64,000 nucleotides of DNA from Bacteroidales bacterium (GCA_016933335.1 JAFGBD010000078.1:1-64000), one strand, 5' to 3'. Numbered from the stretch's first letter, positions 25,044 through 37,195 are shown. Notes: generated by a model not told the origin, from the sequence alone. Numbers and translations are program-made.

Positions 25044-27160
25044 ATTTTTTCCTCCACAAGTCCTCTGTTTTCAAGCAATGCATCAATCTTTGGCTCCCTG
25101 CCCCTGAATCTCTTATAAAGTTCAAGAGGATGTTCGGTTGCACCCTTTGACAAAATATTGTCTCTGAATGACTGTGCAGTTGCCTGATCAAAAACACCGT
25201 TTTCCTTGAAAAGAGAAAATGCATCGGCTTCGAGCACTTCAGCCCATTTGTAACTATAATAGCCTGCAGCATATCCACCAGAAAAGATATGAGAGAACTG
25301 TGTGCTTATCAGGCAATCCTCAACAGGGGGGAATAATTCGGTTGAAGCAATTGCTTCTCTTTCAAATACTTCAACCGGTACTTCAACCGGTGAAGTGATT
25401 GAATGCCAGGCCATATCATTCAGACCAAAAGTTATCTGCCTTACAAATGAATAACCTGACTGGAAATTCCGGCTTTCAATGATATTATCCAGCAATGTAT
25501 CCGGTATAGGCTCTCCGGTTTTATAATGAACAGCAATTTTATCAAGCCATTCTTTCTGTTCTGCAAAGTTCTCCATTATCTGTGAGGGTAATTCCACAAA
25601 ATCCCAGTAGACATTGAAAGAAGACAGACCACTATAAGTACAATCTGAAAAGACAGCATGGAGCGCATGTCCGAACTCATGTAAAAAAGTGGTAACCTGA
25701 TCAAAAGTCAGTAATGAAGGTTTTGTCTCTGTAGGTTTGGTAAAGTTAAACACCATTGAAGCGTGAGGCCTGATATTCTGACCGTCAATTTTAAACTGGT
25801 TGCGGTATGTTGTAGCCCAGGCACCACCCTGTTTACTATCACGGGGGAAAAAGTCCGTGTACAAAACAGCCAGAAAACTGCCATCCCTGTCAAATATTTC
25901 ATATGCCGTTACTTCAGGATGGTATACTGGTATCTTGCTGTTCTTCTTAAATGTAATTCCATAAAGTGTGCTGGCAAGTTCAAAAATCCCCTTTTGTACA
26001 TTTTCAAGCTGAAAATAAGGTCTGGTCATCTCATCATCCACGTTGAATTTTTCCTTTTTCAGTTTTTCCGAATAATAAGCCCAATCCCATCTCATCAACT
26101 GGAAATCAGCACCCAGACTTTTCGCATACTCCTGCACCTCGTTATATTCCTTTTTGGCAAAAGGCATGGAAGCATCCAGCAATTCATCAAGGAAAGCGTT
26201 GACACGCTGCATATTTTCTGCCATACGCCTTTCAAGCACATAATCTGCATATGTTTCATAACCCAGTATATTGGCAAGCTGCAAACGCAGTTCAGTAATT
26301 CTTTTAATATTTTTACGGTTATCTCTTTCATTTCCATGGAAACCTTTGGAGCTGTATGCTTTATACATCTGTTCACGGAGGTCTCTGTTGTCAGCATACT
26401 GCATAAATGGTAAATAACTCGGGTATTGAAGGGTAAAAATCCAGCCATCCAGGTCTTTTGATCTGGCTGTCAATGCTGCTGCTTCAACAGCATTTTCAGG
26501 CAATCCTGCAAGATCTTTTTCATCAGTAATATGAAGCTGAAAGGCATTGGTCTCGTTCAGTACATTGTCATCAAAAATCAGGGTTAATCTCGAAAGCTCG
26601 GTAGTAATCTCCCTGAATTTCTTCTTGTCTTCTTCATTGAGGTTTGCCCCCTGTCTGATGAAAGACTGATAAGTCTCATCCAGCAACATTTGCTGTTCGG
26701 GATTCAGATTGTATTGATCCTTTTTCTGACAGACCGTTCTTACTTTATCAAACAATTTATCATTCAGGAATACATCATTCTGAAATTCAGTCAGCATCGG
26801 AGAAATCTGTTGTGCAAGCTGTTGCATGGTATCGCTGGTATTCGCACCGACCAGGTTGAAGAATATAATGCTTACGCGGTTCAGCCTTTCGCCACATCTG
26901 TCAAGTGCTTCAATGGTATTTACAAAATCAGGTTCGTCCCTGTTGGCCAGGATTTCATCAATCTCCAGTCTGGTAAGTTTGATCAGGCTGTCGACCGCAG
27001 GCAGATAATCATCAATGCTGATTTTATCGAAGGGTACTACATTACGGATCGTATTAAAATCACTTAAAAGTACATTTTCACTTCCCATCTTTTTGCTGCA
27101 ATTAAATGAACTTAGTATAATCATTATCAATAATACCGGCATTAAAAAATTATTTTTCAT
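25040..27160 (-). CDS. M3-family zinc metallopeptidase lipoprotein
   Basis: A 706-residue M3 peptidase of the Dcp/oligopeptidase A group, which cleaves short peptides. The zinc site is HEFGH at residues 494-498, with the third ligand Glu530 in the following helix (SQIMENFAEQ). The C-terminal substrate-binding part FSGGYAAGYYSYKWAEVLEADAF is intact. The N-terminus is a lipoprotein signal with Cys21 (SSFNCSKK), so the enzyme is anchored in the periplasm or at an outer-membrane face, unlike cytoplasmic OpdA. It is transcribed alone and meets the XRE gene tail to tail. Confidence 0.92.
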   Translation of the reverse strand: MKNNFLMPVLLIMIILSSFNCSKKMGSENVLLSDFNTIRNVVPFDKISIDDYLPAVDSLIKLTRLEIDEILANRDEPDFVNTIEALDRCGERLNRVSIIFFNLVGANTSDTMQQLAQQISPMLTEFQNDVFLNDKLFDKVRTVCQKKDQYNLNPEQQMLLDETYQSFIRQGANLNEEDKKKFREITTELSRLTLIFDDNVLNETNAFQLHITDEKDLAGLPENAVEAAALTARSKDLDGWIFTLQYPSYLPFMQYADNRDLREQMYKAYSSKGFHGNERDNRKNIKRITELRLQLANILGYETYADYVLERRMAENMQRVNAFLDELLDASMPFAKKEYNEVQEYAKSLGADFQLMRWDWAYYSEKLKKEKFNVDDEMTRPYFQLENVQKGIFELASTLYGITFKKNSKIPVYHPEVTAYEIFDRDGSFLAVLYTDFFPRDSKQGGAWATTYRNQFKIDGQNIRPHASMVFNFTKPTETKPSLLTFDQVTTFLHEFGHALHAVFSDCTYSGLSSFNVYWDFVELPSQIMENFAEQKEWLDKIAVHYKTGEPIPDTLLDNIIESRNFQSGYSFVRQITFGLNDMAWHSITSPVEVPVEVFEREAIASTELFPPVEDCLISTQFSHIFSGGYAAGYYSYKWAEVLEADAFSLFKENGVFDQATAQSFRDNILSKGATEHPLELYKRFRGREPKIDALLENRGLVEEKI

Positions 27161-27254
27161 GGTTCTAATTCTTATTAATGAATATCAGTTGCAATAATAA
27201 TCCAAATTGCCGCTATTTACAAGCTTTAGACTCCCTCCGGAAGCATGATTAATA

Positions 27255-30200
27255 TCATACTTGTGCAACCATACCCGGCCTGCCGTGGCAATGCTTGTAT
27301 TTTTTACCGCTACCGCACGGACACGGATCGTTTCTTCCAACTTTCTTCTCAACCCTTACTGGTTGAACAGGCTGGTCTTTTTTACCGGATCTGCCCCCGT
27401 CTCCTTCAAAGGATGACCCGTATTCGCTTTTCTGAGCCTCAAGCTTGCTCAGGTCAAGTTTTCTCGGTGCCTGGCCGCGCTGTATCTGTGATGAGTCTCT
27501 TACCGGGATATGACCTTTCATCATTATTCCGACAACTTCTTTGTTGATACGATCAAGCATGTCTTTAAAAATTTCAAAAGACTCCAGCTTATAAATCAGC
27601 AGCGGATCTTTTTGTTCATAGGTGGCACTCTGGACTGCCTGTTTCAGATCGTCCAGCTCGCGTAAATTTTCCTTCCATGCCTCATCTATGATATACAGGG
27701 ATATGGTTTTTTCGTAGGTGCGTACCAGCTCTTCCCCTTCAGAGTTATAGCATTTTTCAAGGTTGGTAAGGATGTTGTATGTTTTGATACCATCTGTTAT
27801 TGGTACGACAATGTTTTCATAAACCTTACCCTGTTTTTCAAAAACATCTTTTATAACCGGGTAGGCCTGCCTGGATATCTGTTCCTGTTTCCGCCTGTAG
27901 GCCTCCCTTATTACCTGGTATAACCTTTCAACAATCTCGCGAGAATCAAGCTTCATATAATCATTCGCATCAAAGTCGGGTTCGATGGACAATGTACGAA
28001 GGATCTCCAGCTTGAACTCCTCGAAATCGACATTTCCGTGTAACTGATTTACCATTGATTCACAAACATCATACATCATATCGGCAATATCTACCTGTAT
28101 CCTTTCTCCGAAAAGGGCATGCCGGCGCTTGGTGTATATTTGCGTACGCTGCATATTCATCACATCGTCATATTCAAGCAACCTTTTCCGTATTCCGAAG
28201 TTATTTTCCTCCACCTTTTTCTGTGCCCTCTCAATCGAACGGGTGATCATACTGTGCTGGATCACTTCACCTTCTTTCAGTCCAAGCCTGTCCATCAGTG
28301 AGGCAATGCGGTCAGAACCAAAAAGCCGCATCAGATCATCCTCAAGCGATACATAAAACTGGGAAGTTCCCGGATCACCCTGACGACCTGAACGGCCCCG
28401 CAACTGCCGGTCCACACGGCGTGATTCGTGCCTCTCGGTGCCGATAATAGCCAATCCCCCTGCCTCTCTTGTTTCCGGGGTCAGCTTGATATCGGTTCCC
28501 CTTCCTGCCATGTTGGTGGCAATGGTGACGGTTCCCGGTTTTCCTGCATCGGCAACAATCTCCGCTTCACGCTGGTGCAACTTGGCATTCAGTACATTGT
28601 GCCTGATCCCCTTTATTTTTAACATCCTGCTTAAAAGTTCAGAAATCTCGACCGAGGTAGTGCCGACCAGAACAGGCCTTCCTTCCTTTACAAGTGCTAC
28701 TGTTTCATCAATCACAGCATTGTATTTTTCGCGCTTGGTCTTGTATACCAGATCCTCCCGGTCATCTCTTATCACAGATTCATTGGTTGGAATCACCACG
28801 ACATCCAGTTTATATATGTTCCAGAATTCACCCGCTTCTGTTTCTGCGGTTCCTGTCATACCGGCAAGCTTGTGATACATCCTGAAATAATTCTGAAGGG
28901 TAATGGTGGCAAATGTCTGGGTGGCAGCCTCAACTTTCACATGTTCCTTTGCTTCGATGGCCTGATGCAATCCGTCTGAATATCTCCTGCCTTCCATGAT
29001 ACGTCCGGTCTGTTCATCAACAATCTTGACCTTGTTGTCAATGACCACATATTCCACATCTTTTTCAAACAGGCTGTAAGCCTTCAGGAGCTGGCTGACG
29101 GTATGTATCCTGTCCGATTTAATGGCATAATCCTGAAGCAGCTTATCCTTTTTATCAAGGATCTCAGCCGGTTTGAGACCTGAATTCTCCAGTTCGGCAA
29201 CTTCGGCTCCTATATCAGGCATCACAAAGAAATGAGGATCTTCAGATGAAGAGGTGATAAGGTCGATCCCTTTATCTGTCAGTTCGATAGAATTCAGTTT
29301 TTCCTCAATTACAAAATACAGGTCATCAGTGACCTTATGCATGTGTTTATTATTGTCCTGCATATAAAAATTTTCGGTCTTCAGCAGCAATGCCTTGTTA
29401 CCCTGCTCACTCAGAAATTTTATCAAAGCCTTGTTTTTGGGCAGACCTTTAAATGCCTGAAGCAATTTGAAACCACCGTTTTCGGTATCGTTTGCAGCAA
29501 TCAGCTTTTTAGCTTCGGCCAGATAATCAGTAACCAGTTTTCTCTGTGCACTGACAATTTTTTCAACACGTGGTTTCAGCTCCTCGAATTCCTGATTTTC
29601 TCCCCTTGGAACAGGTCCGGATATAATCAAAGGAGTACGCGCATCATCAATCAAAACAGAATCAACCTCATCGACAATGGCATAATGATGTTTCCTCTGA
29701 ACCATATCCTGCGGAGACAATGCCATATTATCCCTCAGATAATCAAAACCGAATTCATTGTTGGTCCCGAAAGTGATATCGGCCAGATAAGCCCGCCTCC
29801 GGTTTTCGGAATTGGGCTGATGTTTATCAATACAGTCTACCGACAATCCGTGAAATTCATAAATCGGTCCCATCCATTCCGAGTCGCGTTTGGCCAGATA
29901 GTCATTCACTGTAACAACATGTACTCCCCTACCTGCCAGGGCATTTAAAAAAACAGGCAAAGTGGCAACCAGGGTCTTACCTTCACCGGTAGCCATCTCT
30001 GCTATTTTACCCTGGTGCAATACAACCCCGCCAATAAGCTGAACATCATAATGCACCATGTCCCATTTTATCTCATTTCCTCCGGCTATCCACCGGTTGC
30101 GATACTTCACCTTGTTTCCGTGAATCTCGATGCTGTCTCTTGTTGCAGCCAGATCTCTGTCAAAATCGGTGGCCGTTGCCTCGAGATAATCGTTTTCTTT

Positions 30201-30572
30201 GAACCGCCGGGCAGTATCCTTAACAATTGCAAATATCTCAGGAAGAACCATATTAAGAATATCTTCAAGCTTTTTGTCTATCTCTTTTTCAACTTTGTCG
30301 ATCTCGTCATATATCTTTTCAACCTCATCTATTTCATGCCGGCCTTTCTCCGCCTCATCCTTTAACCGGGCAATCTGATCCTCTTCATTTTTAATATAAT
30401 CCTTAATTCGTTGCCTGATCTCCAGTGTTCCTGCACGAAGCTGATCATTGGACAGATGGATCACTTTCTCATACTCTTCTTTGATTTTCTCAACCAAAGG
30501 CATAACAGCTTTTATGTCCCTTTCTGATTTGTTTCCGAAAAATTTTTGGATAATATTTGTAACTATAGCCAT
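27255..30572 (-). CDS. secA: Preprotein translocase ATPase SecA
   Basis: The motor ATPase of the Sec pathway, driving unfolded preproteins through SecYEG. The product is about 1105 residues, longer than the E. coli protein because of an insertion typical of Bacteroidota in the region [17 protein letters not shown]...[13 protein letters not shown]. Walker A (GEGKT), the DEVD box ([22 protein letters not shown]), the preprotein-binding region, GRGTDIKL and the C-terminal zinc motif with [14 protein letters not shown] are all present. I start at the internal ATG giving [13 protein letters not shown]; seven further codons upstream are open but not family-like. It is transcribed alone. Confidence 0.96.
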   Translation of the reverse strand: MAIVTNIIQKFFGNKSERDIKAVMPLVEKIKEEYEKVIHLSNDQLRAGTLEIRQRIKDYIKNEEDQIARLKDEAEKGRHEIDEVEKIYDEIDKVEKEIDKKLEDILNMVLPEIFAIVKDTARRFKENDYLEATATDFDRDLAATRDSIEIHGNKVKYRNRWIAGGNEIKWDMVHYDVQLIGGVVLHQGKIAEMATGEGKTLVATLPVFLNALAGRGVHVVTVNDYLAKRDSEWMGPIYEFHGLSVDCIDKHQPNSENRRRAYLADITFGTNNEFGFDYLRDNMALSPQDMVQRKHHYAIVDEVDSVLIDDARTPLIISGPVPRGENQEFEELKPRVEKIVSAQRKLVTDYLAEAKKLIAANDTENGGFKLLQAFKGLPKNKALIKFLSEQGNKALLLKTENFYMQDNNKHMHKVTDDLYFVIEEKLNSIELTDKGIDLITSSSEDPHFFVMPDIGAEVAELENSGLKPAEILDKKDKLLQDYAIKSDRIHTVSQLLKAYSLFEKDVEYVVIDNKVKIVDEQTGRIMEGRRYSDGLHQAIEAKEHVKVEAATQTFATITLQNYFRMYHKLAGMTGTAETEAGEFWNIYKLDVVVIPTNESVIRDDREDLVYKTKREKYNAVIDETVALVKEGRPVLVGTTSVEISELLSRMLKIKGIRHNVLNAKLHQREAEIVADAGKPGTVTIATNMAGRGTDIKLTPETREAGGLAIIGTERHESRRVDRQLRGRSGRQGDPGTSQFYVSLEDDLMRLFGSDRIASLMDRLGLKEGEVIQHSMITRSIERAQKKVEENNFGIRKRLLEYDDVMNMQRTQIYTKRRHALFGERIQVDIADMMYDVCESMVNQLHGNVDFEEFKLEILRTLSIEPDFDANDYMKLDSREIVERLYQVIREAYRRKQEQISRQAYPVIKDVFEKQGKVYENIVVPITDGIKTYNILTNLEKCYNSEGEELVRTYEKTISLYIIDEAWKENLRELDDLKQAVQSATYEQKDPLLIYKLESFEIFKDMLDRINKEVVGIMMKGHIPVRDSSQIQRGQAPRKLDLSKLEAQKSEYGSSFEGDGGRSGKKDQPVQPVRVEKKVGRNDPCPCGSGKKYKHCHGRPGMVAQV

Positions 30573-31021
30573 CTTAGTATCATTAAAATGCAATATTATG
30601 AAATCAATTTGTTAACACAGCCTGCCTCATAAATAAAATTATGATGAACCTGAAAAGTAATCCTGTCCCCTGAAAAGGTTATCAGGAATCTTTAACCTTG
30701 TCGCATACAGGTTGCAAATTTAGTTCCATTTATCAATTTTTTATATTTTGAATGTTATTGCATGCCTATTTGTCATGGTTCAAAAAACGGGTGATTTATT
30801 TTCTGATAAAGAATGATAATATTTTTTGATTTATTTGAAGTTATTTATAAATTGTTATTCATTTAGTGTTTAGTTGTCGCAAAGATACGGAAACCAGACT
30901 GAAACATCATGAATCAAAGAAGTCAGATTGCGTCAGTCATGGCTTGTCAGGTCTTAAAATAATAAAGGTAACTCGAAGTTGATCTTTTTAATTTGAAATA
31001 AAGCATTCAAACCCTTAACAG
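30573..31021. other. Long divergent region between secA and the TPR gene
   Basis: About 450 bases, AT-rich. On the minus strand toward secA there are two -7 type boxes, TATCTTTG at 30887-30880 and TAAATTTG at 30722-30715, but neither has a well-spaced -33 TTG. No ORF, hairpin terminator or RNA gene was recognised. Confidence 0.4.
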
Positions 31022-33094
31022 ATGAAGAAATCCCTGCCAAAACAACTGTTTTTTTGCATCTTTATTGTATCTGTTTTATCATTCCCCGGCCATATGAACG
31101 ATGTACCAAAGCTTGAGGTAAACGGTATTGTTCTTTGCAACACGAGGCCGGTTGGTAACATTATTATTGCCATATACCGCGACTCTCTGATAGCAGACCA
31201 GCTGCTCGGCAAAAGAAACGGAAGATTTGATGTTTTTCTTGACTACCAGCATGAATATGTTCTTGAATTCTCAAAGGAAGGATTTGTAACCAGGAAGATT
31301 GCCATATCGGCAAAGGTACCTGAAAAAGTTATCATGGAAGGAGGAACAGGATTTTATGACCTGAATGTAGAAATGGTTGAGATGATAAAAGGATTAAATA
31401 CTGCGATATTTGACCAGCCGGTAAAAAAATATATTTTCGATGAAGACTCCTACTTTTACATCCATGATAAAAAATTTGAAAATCGTATATCAGAAGATCT
31501 GGCAAAAGTTGATACCCAAATCAGAAACCTGAAAAAACAGGAATACCAGATAATGATTCAAAAAGGTGATGAGCTTCTTGCAGAAAAAAATTATGAGGAT
31601 GCATGGGCAGCATTTCAGAAAGCGAAGGACTATTTACCAGGGGAATCTTACCCGGAATCTCAAATGAAGAAACTTAAAAAGCTTATCAGACAGGAGATTT
31701 CCAATGACGAAGGGTATCAGAATGCGATAGCAAAAGCTGATAAATATTTCAATAACAAGGAATACGGACCTGCATCAGAATATTATGAAAAATCACTCAT
31801 TTACAAGCCCCGGGAATTCTATCCTGCGGATCAGATTGCCAAAATAGATTCCATTGGTTCAAGCATTTATCTTGAAAAGAGAAGATCATATGAAAATGAG
31901 ATATCATTTGCTAAAAACCATTTGCTATCCCGCGATTATTTCAAAGCCAAAAATCGTTTGGAGAATGCACTTGCAATCATGCCTGAAGATGAGTATGCCA
32001 GACATAAATTAACCGAAGTTGAAGGATTGATCAAAGAACAAAAAGAACAAAACGCAGGGCAGAAACAAAAAGACAGTATTGAATATGAATATACCAGGCT
32101 TATTCATGATGCTGATTCGTTTTTCCTGGCGGGCAATTATACCGAAGCCAGAAATTTGTTTGTTAAAGCAGGCAGCCAAAAACCTGATGATAAATACCTC
32201 ATCAGAAAAACAAAAGAAATAGACAGGATATTGAACGAAAAATCCAGGGCAGAAGCCGGATCGGCTGGCCCGTTCGCTGAAGAGAAAATCAAACCGGAAC
32301 CTGACACTATGGAAGCAAAAGACATACCCCAAAAAGCAGAAGTACCGGAAAGAAAAGACATCATCGTATCGGTGGTTGAATCAGACAAAAAAATAACTGA
32401 ATATATCCGGGAAGCAAGGGATAAAATGGAGCTGGGAAAAGAACAGGAAGCTGCCTCAATATACAGCACTATTGGAAATATCTATCATAATAACAACCAG
32501 ATAGGTAAAGCCCTTGAATTCTATGAAAAAACACTGGAAATTAAGAAAAAATCAGATGATGTTGAAGGTATCCCTCTTGTTTTAAATGATATAGCAGTTG
32601 CTTTATATGATACAGGCAAATATGAGAGTGCCGTGGAAAAATATAAAGAAGCCTTTTCCCTTACCCGGGAAACCGGAAATAAAAAAATCTCAGCCATTAT
32701 TCTCAACAATATTGCACAGGTATATGAGAATACTTTCCAGTATGAAAATGCACTTGATTATTACCGGCAATCGGTTGAAATAGCCAATGAACTTGATAAT
32801 AAAAATGATGCAGCTGTTTTATATGAAAAAATTGCAGATGTTCATTTTGAAAGAAATGAATTCGATAAAGCCATTGAAAATTTTGAAAAGACCTTAAAGA
32901 TCGAAGAGGAACTCAAAGATGACAGCATTGTGGGAGCCACCCTTAATAATATGGGAATTGCTTATCAAAGTCTTGGAAACCGGGAAACAGCACTTGACTA
33001 TTATCAGAAATCACTGGATATTACCGAAAAACAGGGAGACAAACTGCAGACTTCCATAGCACTGAATAACATCGGAAATGTAAATTTCGACTGA
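31022..33094 (+). pseudogene. TPR signalling protein, N-terminal part before an in-frame stop
   Basis: The first 690 codons of a TPR/SpoIIE signalling gene. A signal peptide or membrane anchor (1-21) is followed by a carboxypeptidase-regulatory-like beta domain (about 30-110), TPR-like repeats (about 170-390), a charged linker, and canonical TPR repeats from about 460 onward (GKALEFYEKTLEIKKK, ALNNIGN). Translation meets TGA at 33092-33094 in the middle of a repeat (NIGNVNFD-stop-QKFNEAIVYYEKS). The same frame then runs on with no shift for 462 more codons. Either this is a nonsense mutation, a sequence error (TGG to TGA would suffice), or readthrough. If not read through, the product is a TPR-only exported protein. 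Confidence 0.8.
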
Positions 33095-34483
33095 CAGAAA
33101 TTCAATGAGGCTATTGTCTATTATGAAAAATCAATAAAAATAAAAGAAGACATTGATTACAAAGCCGGATTGGCTTTATCATTGCATAATATGGGTAATG
33201 CGTACAAAGCTTTAAGAAATTATAATCTGGCGTTAAGCTTTTATAAAAAAAGCAATGATCTGGCTTCTGAAATCAATTACCAGGAAGTGATGGCCAGAAA
33301 TTATAAAGCCCTGTCAGAAATATATTCCACAACAAACAACTATAAAAGCGCATTCGAATATCAAAAACTGTTCGCCGCTTCAAGGCACACCATCCGTGAT
33401 GAAAAGATCCAGATTCCCGAAAGACTGAAAAGGGAGCAGCTGGCTGAAGACAAGTTGATAATTGCATCTCTCCAGCGGCAAATACAAAGACAAAAGCTGC
33501 TTGCTGAACTGGAAGCAAAACAAAGACTGAAAGAGATAGAGATTAAAAATCTGGAGCTTGAGAACCAACAGGCAAAAATCAAGCGAATGAATACCCTGAT
33601 TGCTTCTGCAGTCATTCTTATTATTGTGGTTGCAGGATTCCTGTTCATGGTTTACAGACAATTCCTGCAAAAGAAAAAAGCCAATATTGAGCTTACTGAA
33701 AAAAACAGGCTGATAAGCTTTCAGAAAAAACAAATAACCGATAGCATCAGGTATGCCAGTAAAATTCAGAAGGCCGTATTGCCCCCGAAAGAAATAATAA
33801 CTGAAATTGTACCGCAACACTTTATCCTGAACAAACCCCGTGACATCGTCAGCGGTGATTATTACTGGACTACACAACGTGGCGAAGAAAGTATCATTGC
33901 AGTTGCAGATTGCACCGGACATGGTGTTCCCGGTGCCTTTATGAGCATGCTTGGTATCGCATTCCTGAATGAAATTGTCAATAGAAGTTTAAAGGCCAGT
34001 TCTCATGAAATTCTTGATCAGCTTCGTGCTCATGTCATGAAATCATTGCATCAGACAGGAAAAGAGGATGAATCGAAAGACGGTATGGATATTGCTTTGT
34101 GTATCATTGATATGAAAAAGAAAGAATTACAGTTTTCAGGGGCCCATAATCCGCTTTTTCTCATCAGAAATGAAGAATTAACTGAAATCAAAGCGGATAA
34201 AATGCCCATCGGAATATCGTTAAGGTACAATCAGCCTTTTACATGCAAGAAACTGCGTTTACTGACTGATGACATGCTTTACATTTTCTCTGACGGTTAT
34301 TACGATCAGTTTGGCGGACCAAACAAGAAAAAATTCAGCATGAGACGATTCAAAGAAATATTACTTGAGATCCACCTTAAATCAATGGAAGAACAACAAT
34401 ATCTGCTGGAACAGTACTTCCTTGACTGGAAAGGAAAATATGATCAGCTGGATGATATTCTGGTCATGGGCATTAAGGTATAA
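33095..34483 (+). pseudogene. TPR/SpoIIE phosphatase, C-terminal part after the stop
   Basis: This continues the upstream frame without a shift: more TPR units, a long coiled coil (EQLAEDKLIIASLQRQIQRQKLLAELEAK), one membrane helix (NTLIASAVILIIVVAGFLFMVY), a second coiled coil and a SpoIIE/PP2C-type serine phosphatase domain. Metal-binding motifs NKPRDIVSGDYYW, VADCTGHGVPGAFMSMLG, SGAHNPLFLIR and YIFSDGYYDQFGG are intact, so the domain looks active if made. Possible internal starts are ATG at 33191 or GTG/TTG codons near 33167. Such TPR-TM-SpoIIE proteins are usually one polypeptide in Bacteroidota. The phosphatase substrate, often an anti-anti-sigma factor, is not encoded nearby. Confidence 0.8.
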
Positions 34484-34486
34484 TAA

Positions 34487-36112
34487 TCATCCCGTTTCTT
34501 TTAAGTTTCCTGTTCTTCTCATTCGAAGCAAGATACCCGTTAAAAGATATAAGGCTGTAATCAGGGCAAAAAACCTGGATATTCTCCCGATGTAATCACC
34601 ATTTCGGACATAAAAAGTGAGTTTGTCATTTGCATTGATGCGGGCATTTATGGCACCCCGCTCCCACCATCCCAGCTTCTTAATGATGTCACCCCGCTGA
34701 TCAATGAAGCACGATATACCTGTATTGGCAGATCTTGCAATGCTGCGCCTGGTTTCAACGGCACGTATTCTCGACAGGGCATTGTGCTGCCTGTATCCTG
34801 GTGTATCTCCCCACCAGCCGTCATTCGTAATCACAAAGATAAAGTCAGCACCTTTCAGTATATAATCATTCAGGTATTCTCCAAACACCGACTCCCAGCA
34901 GATAACAGGCGCTACCCCTGTTGAATCCTGCGGAGAGAAAAAGACCTCCCTTTCTTCCTGTGTTGACCAGCCCCTGGTTGTTCCTCCAAGCCTTATGATC
35001 AGTTTATTCAGAAATTTCAGGTATTTCTGATACGGCATTTTTTCCACGCCCACAACCAGCTCTGATTTGAAATATACCTGTATCTCAGGTGTTGAATCAA
35101 GCTGCAGGGCTGCATTGTAGCTCTCGTAGTAAACCGGTGAACCGGAAATGCGTTTTACTGTTGAACTAAGGGTGTCTTTACCATACACTCTTTCATAACA
35201 CTGGGCTCCCACCACATATTTAAGTCCCGGGTAATATTGCAGAAAAGCCCTGATCAGCCTGATGTCCGGCACACTTTCAATTTGATGCAGCCAGATGCTG
35301 TTATTGATGGAAGTTTCCGGTCCAACCACATAGTCGGTGCTGCTATCCGCATGATTTGCCGTAAGCTCCAGCTGAATCAGTGTCTGTTCATAAGGATCAG
35401 AGATGAATTTCTGGTAAGGGTCGATATTTGGCTGCAGCACAACGATCTCCCTGGGATCTGACTTCTCATGATATGTAAAATATTTGATAAAAGAGATGAC
35501 AACCGGTATAGTCAGCACAAAAAGAAACAAAGCAAGGATTCCTGCAACCTGACGCTTTGTGCTTCTCATGATATAGCAACGGTACGAAGCATACAACAAT
35601 ACATTACACAACAGGATCCAAAGAGATCCTCCCAGCACTCCCGTGCTGTCATACCACTGGATAAACCTCGTATGATAACTGAATCCGTGACCAAGAGTCA
35701 GCCATGGCCAGGCCAGCTCGGCATTGAAATAAAAGTGCTCAAAAGCCAGCCAGTATACGATGAATCCAAAATACCCGATGTTTCTTCCTGTATTCCGTTT
35801 TGTAACATGAAAAAACCAGAACAACAGACTCATGAGTATCGTGTTTGCCAGAATTGCTATGGCCATTCCCACTGCCGTGGCATTGAATATCCACCATGTG
35901 GTAGCTGCATTCCAGACAAAAAAAGCCGGCAGGGCCAGCAGGAATGCCCTGAAAGAATGGTTCTGATGTTTGTTCATGTCAAGGTAATCTTCAATGACAA
36001 ATAACGGTATAAATGCAACCATCAGGATCAATCCGTGTCCTGTTTCAAACCAGGCCGGAATCAAAAGCAGTCCGCTTAATACGGAAAGCAGCAGCAATCT
36101 TCTCTTATTCAT
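34487..36112 (-). CDS. lnt: Apolipoprotein N-acyltransferase
   Basis: Lnt adds the third acyl chain to the N-terminal Cys of lipoproteins in the inner membrane. The 541-residue protein has several N-terminal membrane helices (about 1-215), then a periplasmic nitrilase-like domain with the catalytic Glu in GPETS, Lys in the region YFKSELVVGVEKMPYQ and Cys in PVICWESVFGEY, and a closing helix at the C-terminus. VITNDGWWGDTPGYRQHNALSRIRAVETRRSIARSANTG is the family core. I start at the ATG at 36112 (MNKRRLLLLSVL); the longer frame adds 13 unlikely residues. It converges on the SpoIIE gene three bases away. Confidence 0.93.
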   Translation of the reverse strand: MNKRRLLLLSVLSGLLLIPAWFETGHGLILMVAFIPLFVIEDYLDMNKHQNHSFRAFLLALPAFFVWNAATTWWIFNATAVGMAIAILANTILMSLLFWFFHVTKRNTGRNIGYFGFIVYWLAFEHFYFNAELAWPWLTLGHGFSYHTRFIQWYDSTGVLGGSLWILLCNVLLYASYRCYIMRSTKRQVAGILALFLFVLTIPVVISFIKYFTYHEKSDPREIVVLQPNIDPYQKFISDPYEQTLIQLELTANHADSSTDYVVGPETSINNSIWLHQIESVPDIRLIRAFLQYYPGLKYVVGAQCYERVYGKDTLSSTVKRISGSPVYYESYNAALQLDSTPEIQVYFKSELVVGVEKMPYQKYLKFLNKLIIRLGGTTRGWSTQEEREVFFSPQDSTGVAPVICWESVFGEYLNDYILKGADFIFVITNDGWWGDTPGYRQHNALSRIRAVETRRSIARSANTGISCFIDQRGDIIKKLGWWERGAINARINANDKLTFYVRNGDYIGRISRFFALITALYLLTGILLRMRRTGNLKETG

Positions 36113-36355
36113 ATTATCACAGATATAGAAAAAAGGATAAATATAAACCAACTGTTGCGGTTTTGCAAAATATGCCTTATTGGAACCGTCGCCACTTGTA
36201 AGTTTTTGAATAACCCGTTGCCGGGTATTCCGGCATGTATGAATTCGTAAAAATATCAGTTTAATCCTTTTATCTTGTTTTACTTATAACAAAAAATCGT
36301 GCGTTTTTAGTAAATTCGCATTTGAACTGAAACTGAAAGCCAAAGCCCTTTTAAA

Positions 36356-37195
36356 ATGTACAGCCGATTTTACAATCCGTTGCCTGTATTAAAAGATTTT
36401 TTGAAATACTATATCATTTTTGATACCTATATTGAGGATTTCAGTCAACTTGTCCAATGTACCATCCCAAATTATTGTCCTTTTCTGATTCTGACAATTT
36501 CTGACAAAGCTCCAACATTTGTCTTTGAAGACCATATAGTGCCTGATGTTACCGAACATATCGGGGGTCAGATATACAGTCCGATCTACATGGCTAAGCC
36601 AGGTAATTTCAGGGTTGTTGTTGTATTATTCCAGGCTAACGGAGCTTACCATCTGTTCGGAACTCCCCAGAGTGAAATCCTGAACCAGTTTGTTACATTA
36701 CAAGACCTTCTGGATAAAAAAAGCAGCAATCTCCGGCAAAAAATCCATGATTGCAAGACTAATAACAATGAAATAATCAGAGAATTGAATTCATTCTTTC
36801 TGGGATTTCTTAAAAACAGCGACATCAGGAAAAGCTATATTGACCATGTATTGTCACAAATCACGAAAAAGAAAGATCATTTTAAGATCGAAATTTTTTG
36901 TAATGATCTGAATATCAATCCAAGGTCACTGAGACGGGATTTCAGGCGGCAGGTAGGAATGCCCCCCAAGGTATTTATCAGGATGTTAAGATTGAACATG
37001 CTGCATAAATATCTCTTACATTATAAGAACATCAGTATACATGACCTTGTTTATCAGCTGGGATATTTTGACCAGTCTCATCTGATCAACGATTTTAAAA
37101 AATATGCACATTATGCACCAGGACTGTTTACCTGTAATGATATTGTTAAACATTTCATAAGGGCAGACTCTTATTATGACAAGCTGCCGGCATAA
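36356..37195 (+). CDS. AraC-family transcriptional regulator
   Basis: A 279-residue regulator. The C-terminal AraC-type double helix-turn-helix covers about residues 175-268 (CNDLNINPRSLRRDFRRQVGMPPKVFIRMLRLNMLHKYLL and IHDLVYQLGYFDQSHLINDFKKYAHYAPG). The N-terminal half resembles the sensory part found in Bacteroidota AraC proteins that start YxPxxxLxxFIxYY and is probably a small cupin-like domain. No ligand or target gene can be read from the sequence; the neighbouring barrel gene at 37623 is a possible target by position. Confidence 0.87.
   Translation: MYSRFYNPLPVLKDFLKYYIIFDTYIEDFSQLVQCTIPNYCPFLILTISDKAPTFVFEDHIVPDVTEHIGGQIYSPIYMAKPGNFRVVVVLFQANGAYHLFGTPQSEILNQFVTLQDLLDKKSSNLRQKIHDCKTNNNEIIRELNSFFLGFLKNSDIRKSYIDHVLSQITKKKDHFKIEIFCNDLNINPRSLRRDFRRQVGMPPKVFIRMLRLNMLHKYLLHYKNISIHDLVYQLGYFDQSHLINDFKKYAHYAPGLFTCNDIVKHFIRADSYYDKLPA

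Noticed and set aside
30715-30887. secA promoters at TATCTTTG and TAAATTTG boxes
   Set aside because: Neither has a TTG 19-21 bases upstream, and such boxes are frequent in this AT-rich background, so they are mentioned only in the gap entry.
33092-33130. Selenocysteine reading of the in-frame TGA
   Set aside because: The only stem that I could draw just downstream (CAAT...ATTG) is four base pairs with no SECIS-like apical loop, and the position is in a TPR helix where selenocysteine has no use.
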